NCBI GenBank assembly: GCA_009787745.1
Contig: WQST01000015.1
Span: forward strand, 1-24,278
Source of the DNA: Lachnospiraceae bacterium
GTDB lineage: Bacteria > Bacillota > Clostridia > Lachnospirales > Lachnospiraceae
Reading direction: 5' to 3'
Length of the DNA stretch: 24,278 nt
Shown here: positions 15,009-22,744 of the stretch, piece after piece
How positions within the stretch are numbered: the first letter of the stretch is position 1
Layout of the letters: every line of letters starts with the position of its first letter
The notes under the pieces: generated by a model
The model's database searches: none
Told to the model about the DNA's origin: nothing
What the model saw: only the letters and a program-made list of their open reading frames with translations
Position numbers and translations under genes: made by a program

Positions 15009-15839
15009 ATGACTAATTCTGAGCTCCAAAAAACAGCCAATGCCGTCCGTAAAGGTATTGTTACGGCAGTCCATAGTGCGAAAGCCGGACATCCCGGCGG
15101 TTCGCTGTCAGCGGCAGACATTTATACTTATTTATATTTTGAAGAAATGAATATTGATCCGAAAGACCCTAAGAAAGAGGGGCGTGACCGTTTCGTTTTG
15201 TCAAAAGGCCATACGGCTCCCGGGTTATATTCGGCTTTAGCCCATCGCGGATTTTTCCCGGTCGATGATCTTGTAACATTGCGGAAACTTGGTTCATACC
15301 TTCAAGGGCATCCGAGTATGCAATATGTCCCCGGTGTCGATATGAGCAGCGGTTCATTAGGTCAGGGGATTTCCGCCGCTGTCGGGATGGCTTTGGCGGG
15401 GCAGATGGATGACGCCCCTTACCGCGTCTATACCCTTTTAGGCGACGGTGAGTTACAGGAAGGGCAGGTCTGGGAAGCATCGATGTTCGCAGGACACCGT
15501 AATCTTGACAATCTCGTCGTTATCGTTGATAATAACGGTTTGCAAATCGACGGCCCTGTTTGTGAGGTTTGCAACCCGTACCCGATCGATAAGAAGTTCG
15601 AAGCCTTCAATTTCCATGTTATCAATATCGATGCTCATGACTATGATGCCATTCGTGCCGCTTTTTTAGAAGCGCGGGAGACAAAAGGCAAACCCACCTG
15701 TATCGTAGCCAAGAGCCTGAAAGGAAAAGGCGTTTCTTTCATGGAAGGACAAGCCGCCTGGCATGGCACGGCTCCCAATGACGACCAATATAAAACGGCG
15801 ATGGCGGACTTGGATTTGATAGATCAAAATTTAGCATAA
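15009..15839 (+). CDS. Transketolase, N-terminal (TPP-binding) subunit
   Basis: This is the first half of a split transketolase, which moves two-carbon units between sugar phosphates in the non-oxidative pentose phosphate pathway. The 276 residues match the TPP diphosphate-binding domain. KAGHPGGSLSAADIY lies near residue 25, the HP-S motif GHPSMQYVPGVDMSSGSLGQG near 99-119, and the TPP/metal motif GDGELQEGQVWEA near 145-157 with DNNGLQIDG after it. The ATG at 15009 has AAAGGCGG upstream. The second subunit follows after 15 bases. Splitting into two genes is the normal arrangement in many Clostridia, archaea and some other anaerobes, so it is not a broken gene. Confidence 0.95.
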   Translation: MTNSELQKTANAVRKGIVTAVHSAKAGHPGGSLSAADIYTYLYFEEMNIDPKDPKKEGRDRFVLSKGHTAPGLYSALAHRGFFPVDDLVTLRKLGSYLQGHPSMQYVPGVDMSSGSLGQGISAAVGMALAGQMDDAPYRVYTLLGDGELQEGQVWEASMFAGHRNLDNLVVIVDNNGLQIDGPVCEVCNPYPIDKKFEAFNFHVINIDAHDYDAIRAAFLEARETKGKPTCIVAKSLKGKGVSFMEGQAAWHGTAPNDDQYKTAMADLDLIDQNLA

Positions 15840-15854
15840 TAGAAAGGTAAATCT

Positions 15855-16802
15855 ATGAGTGATATAAAAAAGATCGCAACACGCGAAAGCTACGGCAAAG
15901 CTTTAGTTGAACTGGGCGCCCAATATGAAAATCTCGTTGTTTTAGATGCTGACTTAGCCGCCGCGACGAAAACCGATATGTTTAAAAAAGTTTACCCCGA
16001 GCGTCATATCGATTGTGGTATTGCAGAGTGCAATATGACGGGAATTGCCGCCGGGATGGCGACTTGCGGGAAGATTCCGTTTATCAGTTCTTTTGCGATG
16101 TTTGCGGCCGGGCGTAATTTCGAACAAGTCCGCAATTCAATCGGTTATCCCCATTTAAATGTAAAGATCGGCGCTACCCATGCCGGAATTACGGTCGGTG
16201 AAGACGGCGCCAGCCATCAGTGCTGTGAAGATATTGCTTTAATGCGGACGATTCCCGGAATGGTAGTTATGTGTCCTGCTGACGATGTTGAAGCGAAAGC
16301 GGCTATGCGCGCCGCCGTAGCTTATGAAGGCCCTGTCTATTTGCGTTTCGGCCGCGCCGCTTGTCCGGTTGTTAATGATAATCCCGGTTATAAATTCGAA
16401 ATAGGTAAAGGCCAAGTACTTCGAGAAGGCAGTGATATAACAATCGTTGCAACAGGAACTTGTGTCGGTTCAGCTTTAGAAGCGGCGGAAATGCTTGCTT
16501 CCGATGGAGTTAGTGCCGAAGTAATCAATATTTGTACGATTAAACCGCTTGATGAAGAATTGATTATTAAAAGCGCGAAAAAAACCGGCTGCGTTGTAAC
16601 GGCTGAAGAGCATACTATTATCGGCGGGCTTGGCAGTGCCGTATGTGATGCTCTTGCGGAGACAGCATTAGCTCCCGTTTACCGCATCGGCGTCCGTGAT
16701 GTTTTCGGTGAATCAGGCAGTGCCGCCGCTCTGATGGAGAAATTTAAGCTTGATGGTAAAGGTGTTTATGAGCAAGTAAAAGAATTTTACCAAAGAAAGT
16801 AA
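15855..16802 (+). CDS. Transketolase, C-terminal (pyrimidine-binding) subunit
   Basis: This is the second half of the split transketolase. The 315 residues contain the Pyr domain and the C-terminal transketolase domain. The catalytic region CGIAECNMTGIAAGMATCGK near residues 53-72 holds the conserved Glu that activates TPP. GATHAGITVGEDGASHQC lies near 111-128. The C-terminal domain has TAEEHTIIGGLGSAV near 250. The ATG at 15855 has GAAAGGT upstream. The two subunits must associate to form an active site, which fits their adjacency. The epimerase gene begins 7 bases after the stop. Confidence 0.95.
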   Translation: MSDIKKIATRESYGKALVELGAQYENLVVLDADLAAATKTDMFKKVYPERHIDCGIAECNMTGIAAGMATCGKIPFISSFAMFAAGRNFEQVRNSIGYPHLNVKIGATHAGITVGEDGASHQCCEDIALMRTIPGMVVMCPADDVEAKAAMRAAVAYEGPVYLRFGRAACPVVNDNPGYKFEIGKGQVLREGSDITIVATGTCVGSALEAAEMLASDGVSAEVINICTIKPLDEELIIKSAKKTGCVVTAEEHTIIGGLGSAVCDALAETALAPVYRIGVRDVFGESGSAAALMEKFKLDGKGVYEQVKEFYQRK

Positions 16803-16809
16803 ATGCAAA

Positions 16810-17475
16810 ATGATTAAACTATCCCCATCGATATTAGCCGCAGATTTTACCATCTTAGGTAAGCAACTTTTAGAACTAAACGCAGTCAAAAATACCGCCC
16901 CTTATATCCATATCGATGTTATGGACGGTATTTTTGTCCCCTCTATTTCTTTTGGAATGCCGGTTATAAGTTCTATCCGTAAGGCGACAGATAAAGTATT
17001 CGATGTTCATTTAATGATTATGGATCCCGAACGCTATCTTTCCGAATTTAAGAAATGCGGCGCTGATATTATCACTTTTCATCTTGAAGCGACCGAGTCG
17101 CCGATAACCCTTATTGATAGTCTCCATACGATGGGTATTAAAGCAGGGATTACCATTAAACCCGATACACCGGTCGAACTTCTTTACCCGTATCTGCATA
17201 TGGTCGAAATGGTATTGATAATGAGCGTGAACCCGGGTTTCGGCGGGCAGGAGTTTTTGCCTGAGTCGCTGGCGCGGATTCGTAAATTAAAGAAGCATAT
17301 TGACGATAATGGGTTAAGGTGTGATATTCAGGTTGACGGCGGTATCTATCATGAAAATGTTTGCGATGTAATTTCTGCGGGGGCTAATATTATTGTCGCC
17401 GGGTCAGCTGTTTTCGGCGGTGATATAGGAAAAAATATGGCAAAGTTTGACGCAATTTTTGCCGGATTTAATTAG
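16810..17475 (+). CDS. rpe: Ribulose-phosphate 3-epimerase
   Basis: Rpe interconverts ribulose-5-phosphate and xylulose-5-phosphate, supplying the donor substrate of the neighbouring transketolase. The 221-residue TIM barrel shows all family blocks: LSPSILAADF at the start, HIDVMDGIFVPSISFG with the first metal-binding His/Asp near 35-40, HLMI near 67, MSVNPGFGGQ near 141, VDGGI near 175 with the catalytic Asp, and GSAVFGG near 199. The ATG at 16810 is 7 bases after the transketolase stop and has only a weak ribosome binding site, so coupling is likely. A strong terminator closes the operon. Confidence 0.96.
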   Translation: MIKLSPSILAADFTILGKQLLELNAVKNTAPYIHIDVMDGIFVPSISFGMPVISSIRKATDKVFDVHLMIMDPERYLSEFKKCGADIITFHLEATESPITLIDSLHTMGIKAGITIKPDTPVELLYPYLHMVEMVLIMSVNPGFGGQEFLPESLARIRKLKKHIDDNGLRCDIQVDGGIYHENVCDVISAGANIIVAGSAVFGGDIGKNMAKFDAIFAGFN

Positions 17476-17505
17476 TACCGCGAAATAGAAGCGGAAAGCA
17501 ACAGT

Positions 17506-17540
17506 ATCTGTGGGACAGTAAATCGTTCCGCAGATTTTTT
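17506..17540 (+). terminator. Rho-independent terminator of the transketolase-rpe operon
   Basis: An 11-bp stem pairs 17506-17516 with 17525-17535 (two G-U wobbles) around an 8-base loop. It is followed directly by TTTTTT, 30 bases after the rpe stop. Confidence 0.9.
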
Positions 17541-17598
17541 GTATTAATCAATTTTCTATACAGCTGCTGCGGCTTGATTAAAAAATCAGCAATAGGCA

Positions 17599-17627
17599 TT
17601 CAAATTTTGGGAAATATGAATTATAAT
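17599..17627 (+). promoter_or_regulatory. Promoter of the GlpA-like operon
   Basis: TTCAAA at 17599-17604 (4 of 6), a 17-bp spacer and a perfect TATAAT at 17622-17627. The predicted start is near 17634, about 37 bases before the ATG. It lies after the rpe terminator, so the downstream genes form a separate unit. Confidence 0.75.
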
Positions 17628-17670
17628 ATGTTACAGTGATAACAAACATTTATTTTTTAGAGGGTTAGCT

Positions 17671-19062
17671 ATGTATGATGTTATTATAATCGGCGGCGGT
17701 GTAATCGGTTGCTGTATCGCCCGCGAGCTTTCACGTAAACAATATAAAATCGCAGTTCTTGAAAAAAATGCCGATGTCGGCGAAGGTGCTTCGAAAGCTA
17801 ACAGCGGAATCGTTCATGCGGGATTTGATGCCGAGACAGGTACGATGAAAGCGAAGATGAACTTACGCGGAAGTTTTTTGATGCCTGCTCTTAGCAAAGA
17901 ACTGGACTTTGATTATAAAAATAATGGTGCGATGGTACTTTGTTTTGATGAAGAAAATAAATCCGCCTTAGAGAAACTTTTAGAGCGCGGGATAAAAAAC
18001 GGTGTTACTGAACTGGAGATTCTTAATCAAGCACAGGTACGCGAATTAGAGCCATCAATTAATGAAAACGTAAAATATGCGTTATATGCTAAGAAAAGCG
18101 CCATCGTTTGTCCTTTTGGCCTGACCGTATCAATGGCGGAAAATGCCGCCGCTAATGGTGTTGATTTTTACCGTAATATATCAGTGGTTGGCATTAAGAA
18201 AAATAACGCATGTTATGAAATGGTCACAACTTCTGATGAACTATTTTCCGCCAAAATCGTTATTAATGCCGCCGGAATTTTTGCCGATCATATTCATGCG
18301 ATGGTTAGCCGTATACCTTATCAGCTTATCCCGCGTAGGGGCGAGTACCTGTTATTCGATAAAACAGTCGGAAACATGGTCAAACATACTCTTTTTCAGT
18401 TGCCGACATCATATGGCAAAGGAGTCTTGATTACCCCGTCAGTTCATGATAATTTGCTGATGGGACCGACAGCCGAAGATATCAACGACAAGGAAGGGGT
18501 GAATACAACCGCCTCAGGGCTTGATACCGTCCTCAAGAAAGCCGCTGATAGTATCAAAGAAATCCCTGCCCGTGAGATCATCACATCGTTTGCAGGGCTA
18601 CGCGCTAATTCGGGACAAGGTGATTTTATTATCAATGAAGCAGATGATTCACCGGGGTTTATTGATGTCCTGGGAATTGATTCCCCCGGACTGTCAAGCG
18701 CCCCTGCAATTGGTGAATATGCCGCCGCTTTAGTTCACAAAATAATGCCTGCTTTTGATAAAGAAAATTTCATTTCACATCGGGAAGGGATAAAGCGCGG
18801 TTGCGGTGAGGTTATTTGCCGTTGTGAAATGGTTACGCGAATGGAAATTACCGAGGCCATAAAGCGAACAGATAATCTATTTAAGAACCACGGCATAGTA
18901 AGCTTGGACAGCGTGAAGCGTCGTGTCCGTGCAGGAATGGGGCGATGTCAATCAGGTTTTTGTACTCCGCGCGTCGCAGAACTAATTGCTGATGAGTTGG
19001 GCATTGATAAAAGTAAAATACCTAAAGCGGGATACGGTTCAGAATTGTTGATATCTGATTAA
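17671..19062 (+). CDS. GlpA-like FAD-dependent dehydrogenase with [2Fe-2S] tail
   Basis: This is a DAO-family flavoprotein of the anaerobic glycerol-3-phosphate dehydrogenase (GlpA) type. L-2-hydroxyglutarate oxidation is an alternative. The N-terminus has the FAD-binding GGGVIGCCIARELS at 8-21, then SKANSGIVHAGFD near 41-53. The substrate domain fills the middle. The C-terminal BFD-like domain has C383, C385, C426 and C431 (CRC and CQSGFC), suited to one [2Fe-2S] cluster. Length (463) fits short GlpA-type proteins of Firmicutes. The ATG at 17671 has TAGAGGG at 17658-17664. The next gene begins within a few bases, and the pair resembles the GlpA-GlpB arrangement. No glpK or glpF is visible, so glycerol-3-phosphate is the leading but unproven substrate. 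Confidence 0.88.
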   Translation: MYDVIIIGGGVIGCCIARELSRKQYKIAVLEKNADVGEGASKANSGIVHAGFDAETGTMKAKMNLRGSFLMPALSKELDFDYKNNGAMVLCFDEENKSALEKLLERGIKNGVTELEILNQAQVRELEPSINENVKYALYAKKSAIVCPFGLTVSMAENAAANGVDFYRNISVVGIKKNNACYEMVTTSDELFSAKIVINAAGIFADHIHAMVSRIPYQLIPRRGEYLLFDKTVGNMVKHTLFQLPTSYGKGVLITPSVHDNLLMGPTAEDINDKEGVNTTASGLDTVLKKAADSIKEIPAREIITSFAGLRANSGQGDFIINEADDSPGFIDVLGIDSPGLSSAPAIGEYAAALVHKIMPAFDKENFISHREGIKRGCGEVICRCEMVTRMEITEAIKRTDNLFKNHGIVSLDSVKRRVRAGMGRCQSGFCTPRVAELIADELGIDKSKIPKAGYGSELLISD

Positions 19063-19076
19063 TGGAGAACAACTAT

Positions 19077-20534
19077 ATGAAAGCAGACCTTGCAATCATC
19101 GGCGGCGGACCTGCCGGATTAGCGGCCGCTGTCGCCGCTTACGACAAAGGAATCAGGAATATTGTAATAGTAGAGCGGGATAAGGAACTTGGCGGTATTT
19201 TGAATCAATGTATTCATCACGGTTTCGGTCTCCATTCATTTAAAGAGGAACTGACAGGGCCTGAGTATGCCTGCCGGTATATTGAGATGGTTAATGAAAG
19301 AAAGATTCCGTACCTGACATTGACTATGGTAGTCAATATATCGTCGTCAGGCAATCGGCATCACCTTACCATTATGCAGGAGCCGCAGGTACCGCCCGAC
19401 GGCTTAAATGATTTGCATGAGCGTAAAATCGAAGCAAAGGCCGTAATCCTCGCAATGGGTTGCCGCGAGCGCCCGCGTGGTGCGCTTAACATTCCCGGTT
19501 TCCGCCCCGCAGGTATATTTAATGCCGGTTTAGCCCAACGCTTTGTAAATATCGAAGGGTATATGCCGGGGCGCAGTGTCGTGGTTTTGGGTTCCGGTGA
19601 TATCGGGCTTATTATGGCAAGACGCATGAAACTGCAAGGTGCTGATGTCAAGATGGTCGTCGAAATAATGCCGTACTCAGGCGGGCTTACGCGAAATATC
19701 GTCCAGTGCCTTGATGATTTCGGTATTCCGCTCAAAATGAGCCACACTATTATTGATATCGACGGAAAAGACCGTTTGAAGGGTATCACCGTAGCGGCAG
19801 TAGATCAGGATTTAAAGCCGTTGTCAGATACGGCTGAATATGTCTCCTGCGATACTTTGCTTGTCTCCTGTGGTTTAATCCCTGAAAATGAATTAACGAA
19901 AGCCGCATTTGCCGATATTGATGAGGTTACAGGCGGTCCTGTGGTAAATGAAAAGTTAGAAACCACTGTCCGCGGTATATTTGCTTGCGGTAATGTTCTG
20001 CATGTGCATGACTTGGTCGATAATGTTTCGATTGAAGCAACTGCCGCAGGGAATGCCGCCGCTGATTATATTAATAACGGCAGTAGTGATTGGGGTATGG
20101 CGAAAAGACCGAAAATCCCGCCGAAAAACCGCTATACGCCGATTAAAGACCGTGATTTTGGAAGTCAGCTTATCTGTATTGGCTGTCCTGCGGGATGCTT
20201 ATTAAAGGTCGAAAACTATTCTCCGCAAGATCCGCCTGAAACAATGAAAGTCACGGGTAATTCCTGCCCTGTCGGCGAGCAGTATGCACACAAGGAAATG
20301 ACGGCGCCGACTCGCTTTTTGACCTCATTAATCCGCGTATCGGGCGGCGAAAGTAAAGTCGTATCCGTAAAAACTAATGCTGATATTCCCAAAGGGCAGA
20401 TTTTTGCTTGTATGCATGAGATTAAAAATACGGTAGCTTCCGCTCCGATTTCGTTAGGTGATATTCTTATTAAGGATGTCGCGGGAACAGGTGCTGATAT
20501 AGTGGCGACAACAAATGTTAAAAGTATTTTTTGA
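19077..20534 (+). CDS. FAD-dependent oxidoreductase fused to a DUF1667 domain
   Basis: Residues 1-345 are a pyridine-nucleotide-disulfide-type flavoprotein. FAD-binding GGGPAGLAAAVAAYDKG is at 9-25, GCRERPRGALNIPG at 128-141, a second nucleotide-binding GSGDIGLIMARR at 172-183 and FACGNVLHVHDLVD at 302-315. Residues 362-485 match DUF1667, with CIGCPAGC and C397 giving four Cys (C367, C370, C374, C397) that could bind a metal or cluster. In other Clostridia, as I recall, DUF1667 is usually a separate small gene next to these two. I choose the ATG at 19077 because GGAG at 19064-19067 is well placed. An ATG at 19062 overlaps the previous stop but has no ribosome binding site. Its likely role is to accept electrons from the GlpA-like subunit. 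Confidence 0.9.
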   Translation: MKADLAIIGGGPAGLAAAVAAYDKGIRNIVIVERDKELGGILNQCIHHGFGLHSFKEELTGPEYACRYIEMVNERKIPYLTLTMVVNISSSGNRHHLTIMQEPQVPPDGLNDLHERKIEAKAVILAMGCRERPRGALNIPGFRPAGIFNAGLAQRFVNIEGYMPGRSVVVLGSGDIGLIMARRMKLQGADVKMVVEIMPYSGGLTRNIVQCLDDFGIPLKMSHTIIDIDGKDRLKGITVAAVDQDLKPLSDTAEYVSCDTLLVSCGLIPENELTKAAFADIDEVTGGPVVNEKLETTVRGIFACGNVLHVHDLVDNVSIEATAAGNAAADYINNGSSDWGMAKRPKIPPKNRYTPIKDRDFGSQLICIGCPAGCLLKVENYSPQDPPETMKVTGNSCPVGEQYAHKEMTAPTRFLTSLIRVSGGESKVVSVKTNADIPKGQIFACMHEIKNTVASAPISLGDILIKDVAGTGADIVATTNVKSIF

Positions 20535-20550
20535 TAACGGAGGGATAAAG

Positions 20551-21555
20551 ATGATTATTTTTCGAACCGACGCCAATAAAAAAATTGCGACAGGACATAT
20601 GATGCGATGCTTAACAATTGCTACTGAATGCCGCCGACGTGGTATAACGGTTTGTTTCGTTTTGGCGGATCAGGAATCCGAACGATTGCTCAGGAACATT
20701 TATCCTGACGGGGACGATTTTCGAATAGAAGTGCTTGGCACTGATTACGATGATACGGAATCAGAAATTGAATCATTTTCCGCTATCCTAATTGATGAAG
20801 AGCCTGCTTGTGTTCTCATTGATTCATATTTTGTTACGGCATCTTATCTTAAAGAAATAAGTCAATATGCGCGGATTTTCTACCTTGACGATATCGCTTC
20901 TTTTGATTATCCTGTTGATGTAATTATTAATTACGGAGTTGAGGCAAATAAAATTTATCCGCAAGAAGTGATGAATGCCGGGCAAAAGGAATATTTGCTT
21001 GGTCCCGAATATGCCCCCTTACGGGAGCAGTTTAAAAATCTTCCTTATCAGGTAAAGGAAAATGTCACGGATATTCTGATTACAACAGGCGGTACTGATG
21101 AAACCAATATAACCGAAAAAATTTTAATCGCATTAAATACGACCTTGACAGGTGATATAACATATCATGTCATATTCGGTTCACTGCACCCTCATCATGA
21201 ACTTTTATTATCCGCCGGGAAACCGCGGATGATTGTATATGAAAATGTTTCTGATATGGCATCACTTATGCAAAAATGCGATCTGGCGATATCCGCGTCA
21301 GGTTCAACCCTATATGAATTATGCGCTGTCGGTGTTCCGACGATATGCTTTACGATAGCTGACAATCAAATATCTAATGCCGTCGGTTTATCGAAACATG
21401 AAGCCGTAGTTTATGCTGAGGATAATGATTTTGCGAAACATATCGGGGCGGTAAGCGCGGATTTTGCTTTAAGGCGGAAGTTATCTGCTAATATGCGAAA
21501 AATACTTGATGCTAAAGGCGCTTCGCGTATTGTCGATGCATTGTGTAAAGAATAG
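20551..21555 (+). CDS. pseG: PseG-like UDP-sugar hydrolase (pseudaminic acid pathway type)
   Basis: PseG removes UDP from UDP-2,4-diacetamido-2,4,6-trideoxy-beta-L-altrose, a step in pseudaminic acid synthesis. The 334 residues form a GT-B-like fold. The N-terminal GHMMRCL motif carries H16, matching the catalytic His of the family, in the expected KIATGH context. The C-terminal nucleotide-binding block reads SASGSTLYELCAVGVPTI near 258-275, followed by DNQ. I start it at the ATG at 20551 because GGAGGG at 20539-20544 precedes it. The longer frame would overlap the previous gene. It lies 16 bases after the FAD/DUF1667 gene, so it may share that transcript although the pathways look unrelated. 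The other pse genes are not in the window, and a SpsG-like role in a related sugar is possible. Confidence 0.8.
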   Translation: MIIFRTDANKKIATGHMMRCLTIATECRRRGITVCFVLADQESERLLRNIYPDGDDFRIEVLGTDYDDTESEIESFSAILIDEEPACVLIDSYFVTASYLKEISQYARIFYLDDIASFDYPVDVIINYGVEANKIYPQEVMNAGQKEYLLGPEYAPLREQFKNLPYQVKENVTDILITTGGTDETNITEKILIALNTTLTGDITYHVIFGSLHPHHELLLSAGKPRMIVYENVSDMASLMQKCDLAISASGSTLYELCAVGVPTICFTIADNQISNAVGLSKHEAVVYAEDNDFAKHIGAVSADFALRRKLSANMRKILDAKGASRIVDALCKE

Positions 21556-21587
21556 TTCAAAAATTACGTTACGATGCTGAGGTGACA

Positions 21588-22658
21588 ATGAAAAAGCGGA
21601 TTTATATTTGCCACACATTTTATCATGTTTATATTGCTTGCTTAAAGGAGCTAAAGCTAAACATAATGCCAAGTCCCGAAGCAACGATTTTGTTAAGCAC
21701 GATGTCGAATGATTTCGGCGATATAAAAGAACGTCTTGGGAGTTCGGGGTTATTTGAGGCGGTTTTTGAGTATGATGAAAGACCTGAATCATTTTTTCCC
21801 GAGTTAAAAAAGTACCATACTGACCGGGGGAATTTACTTTTTAACATGATAAACCGCATCATTTTTACGAAAAAATTAGGCAAAGCCCAAATCCCATTTT
21901 TACCGATTGATTTTCGTAACTATGAAAACATATACGTTTTTTGTGACTCCGACCCGATTGGATATTATCTTAACTATGCGAAAATTTATTATCATGCTCT
22001 TGAAGACGGTCTGAATTGTCTTGAACATTATGATACCGCCCGTTTTGACAATCGCGGCAATTTCCGTTTGAAAGCATGGATGTCCGCCAAGAATTTGATT
22101 TTCATCCAAAATGGTTACGGGAAATACTGTTTGGATATGGAAGTAAATGATATCTCGGTTCTCAAATATCCTTGCGCTAAATATATCGAAATGCCGCGGG
22201 AAGAATTAGTTAAGGATCTTGATGAGCGGGCAAAAGGGATTCTTTTAGAAATCTTTGTTGCTGATATTGAAACTTTAAAAGCAAAGCTTGATTTAAGTGT
22301 AGCCAAAGTTTTAATACTATCCGAACCGTTGTGTGATTTAGAAACACGTAAAAGGATATTCAGTGATATCATTGACCAATACGGTCAATTGGATAAAAAG
22401 ACCGCGATTATCATAAAACCTCATCCGCGCGACGAGATAGATTATATGAAGATTTTCCCCCGGCACATCGTTCTCGATGGAATGTTCCCAATGGAAATTT
22501 TGAATTATATCCCGAATCTATCTTTCGACCGAGTCGTTTCAGTTTTTACAGTACCCGACGCCATAAAATTCGCAAAAGAAATTATCTTCTTGGGCAAAGA
22601 TTTCATGGATAAATACGAAGACCCGCTTATTCATCGTCAGAATGAGCAGATTAATTGA
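21588..22658 (+). CDS. GT52-like glycosyltransferase (sialyltransferase-type)
   Basis: The 356-residue protein has the landmarks I associate with glycosyltransferase family 52, which includes Neisseria lipooligosaccharide alpha-2,3-sialyltransferase. These are an N-terminal strand with CHTFYHVYIA, an acidic EDG at 139-141, KPHPRD at 277-282 and a final Rossmann-like half with LDGMFPMEILNYIPN and SVFTVPDA. The family uses CMP-sugar donors in the known cases. There is no membrane segment. I prefer the ATG at 21588 since GAGGTG at 21579-21584 is its Shine-Dalgarno. An in-frame GTG at 21582 lies inside that site. It follows pseG by 32 bases, which supports transfer of a nonulosonic acid to a surface glycan. 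Family confidence is fair. The donor is inferred. Confidence 0.7.
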   Translation: MKKRIYICHTFYHVYIACLKELKLNIMPSPEATILLSTMSNDFGDIKERLGSSGLFEAVFEYDERPESFFPELKKYHTDRGNLLFNMINRIIFTKKLGKAQIPFLPIDFRNYENIYVFCDSDPIGYYLNYAKIYYHALEDGLNCLEHYDTARFDNRGNFRLKAWMSAKNLIFIQNGYGKYCLDMEVNDISVLKYPCAKYIEMPREELVKDLDERAKGILLEIFVADIETLKAKLDLSVAKVLILSEPLCDLETRKRIFSDIIDQYGQLDKKTAIIIKPHPRDEIDYMKIFPRHIVLDGMFPMEILNYIPNLSFDRVVSVFTVPDAIKFAKEIIFLGKDFMDKYEDPLIHRQNEQIN

Positions 22659-22724
22659 TAGCGAAGGATTTCACGTTTATTATAGTAAAAACTGAGATTT
22701 CTTCCCTGCGGCTTTAGAATAACA
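22659..22724. repeat. Dispersed palindromic repeat, copy 2
   Basis: TAGCGAAGGATTTC starts at 22659. A spacer of about 20 bases is followed by GAGATTTCTTCCCTGCGG from 22694 and a right flank TTTAGAATAACA. The arms pair imperfectly. The order and wording parallel copy 1 at 12916-12976 (TAGCGAAGGATCTC, then GAGAACCTTCGCTTGCG). It starts directly after the GT52 gene's stop and fills most of the gap before the Fic gene. Confidence 0.6.
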
Positions 22725-22744
22725 TAATATGTGAGGTGGCACAG

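Noticed and set aside
15009..16802. Transketolase broken into two by a frameshift
   Set aside because: The two halves each have their own start and ribosome binding site and a 15-base gap. Split transketolases are normal in Clostridia.
19361..19789. 142-codon frame on the - strand inside the FAD oxidoreductase gene
   Set aside because: It is antisense to a well-conserved flavoprotein, with Pro/Ser/Arg-rich shadow composition and no recognisable domain.
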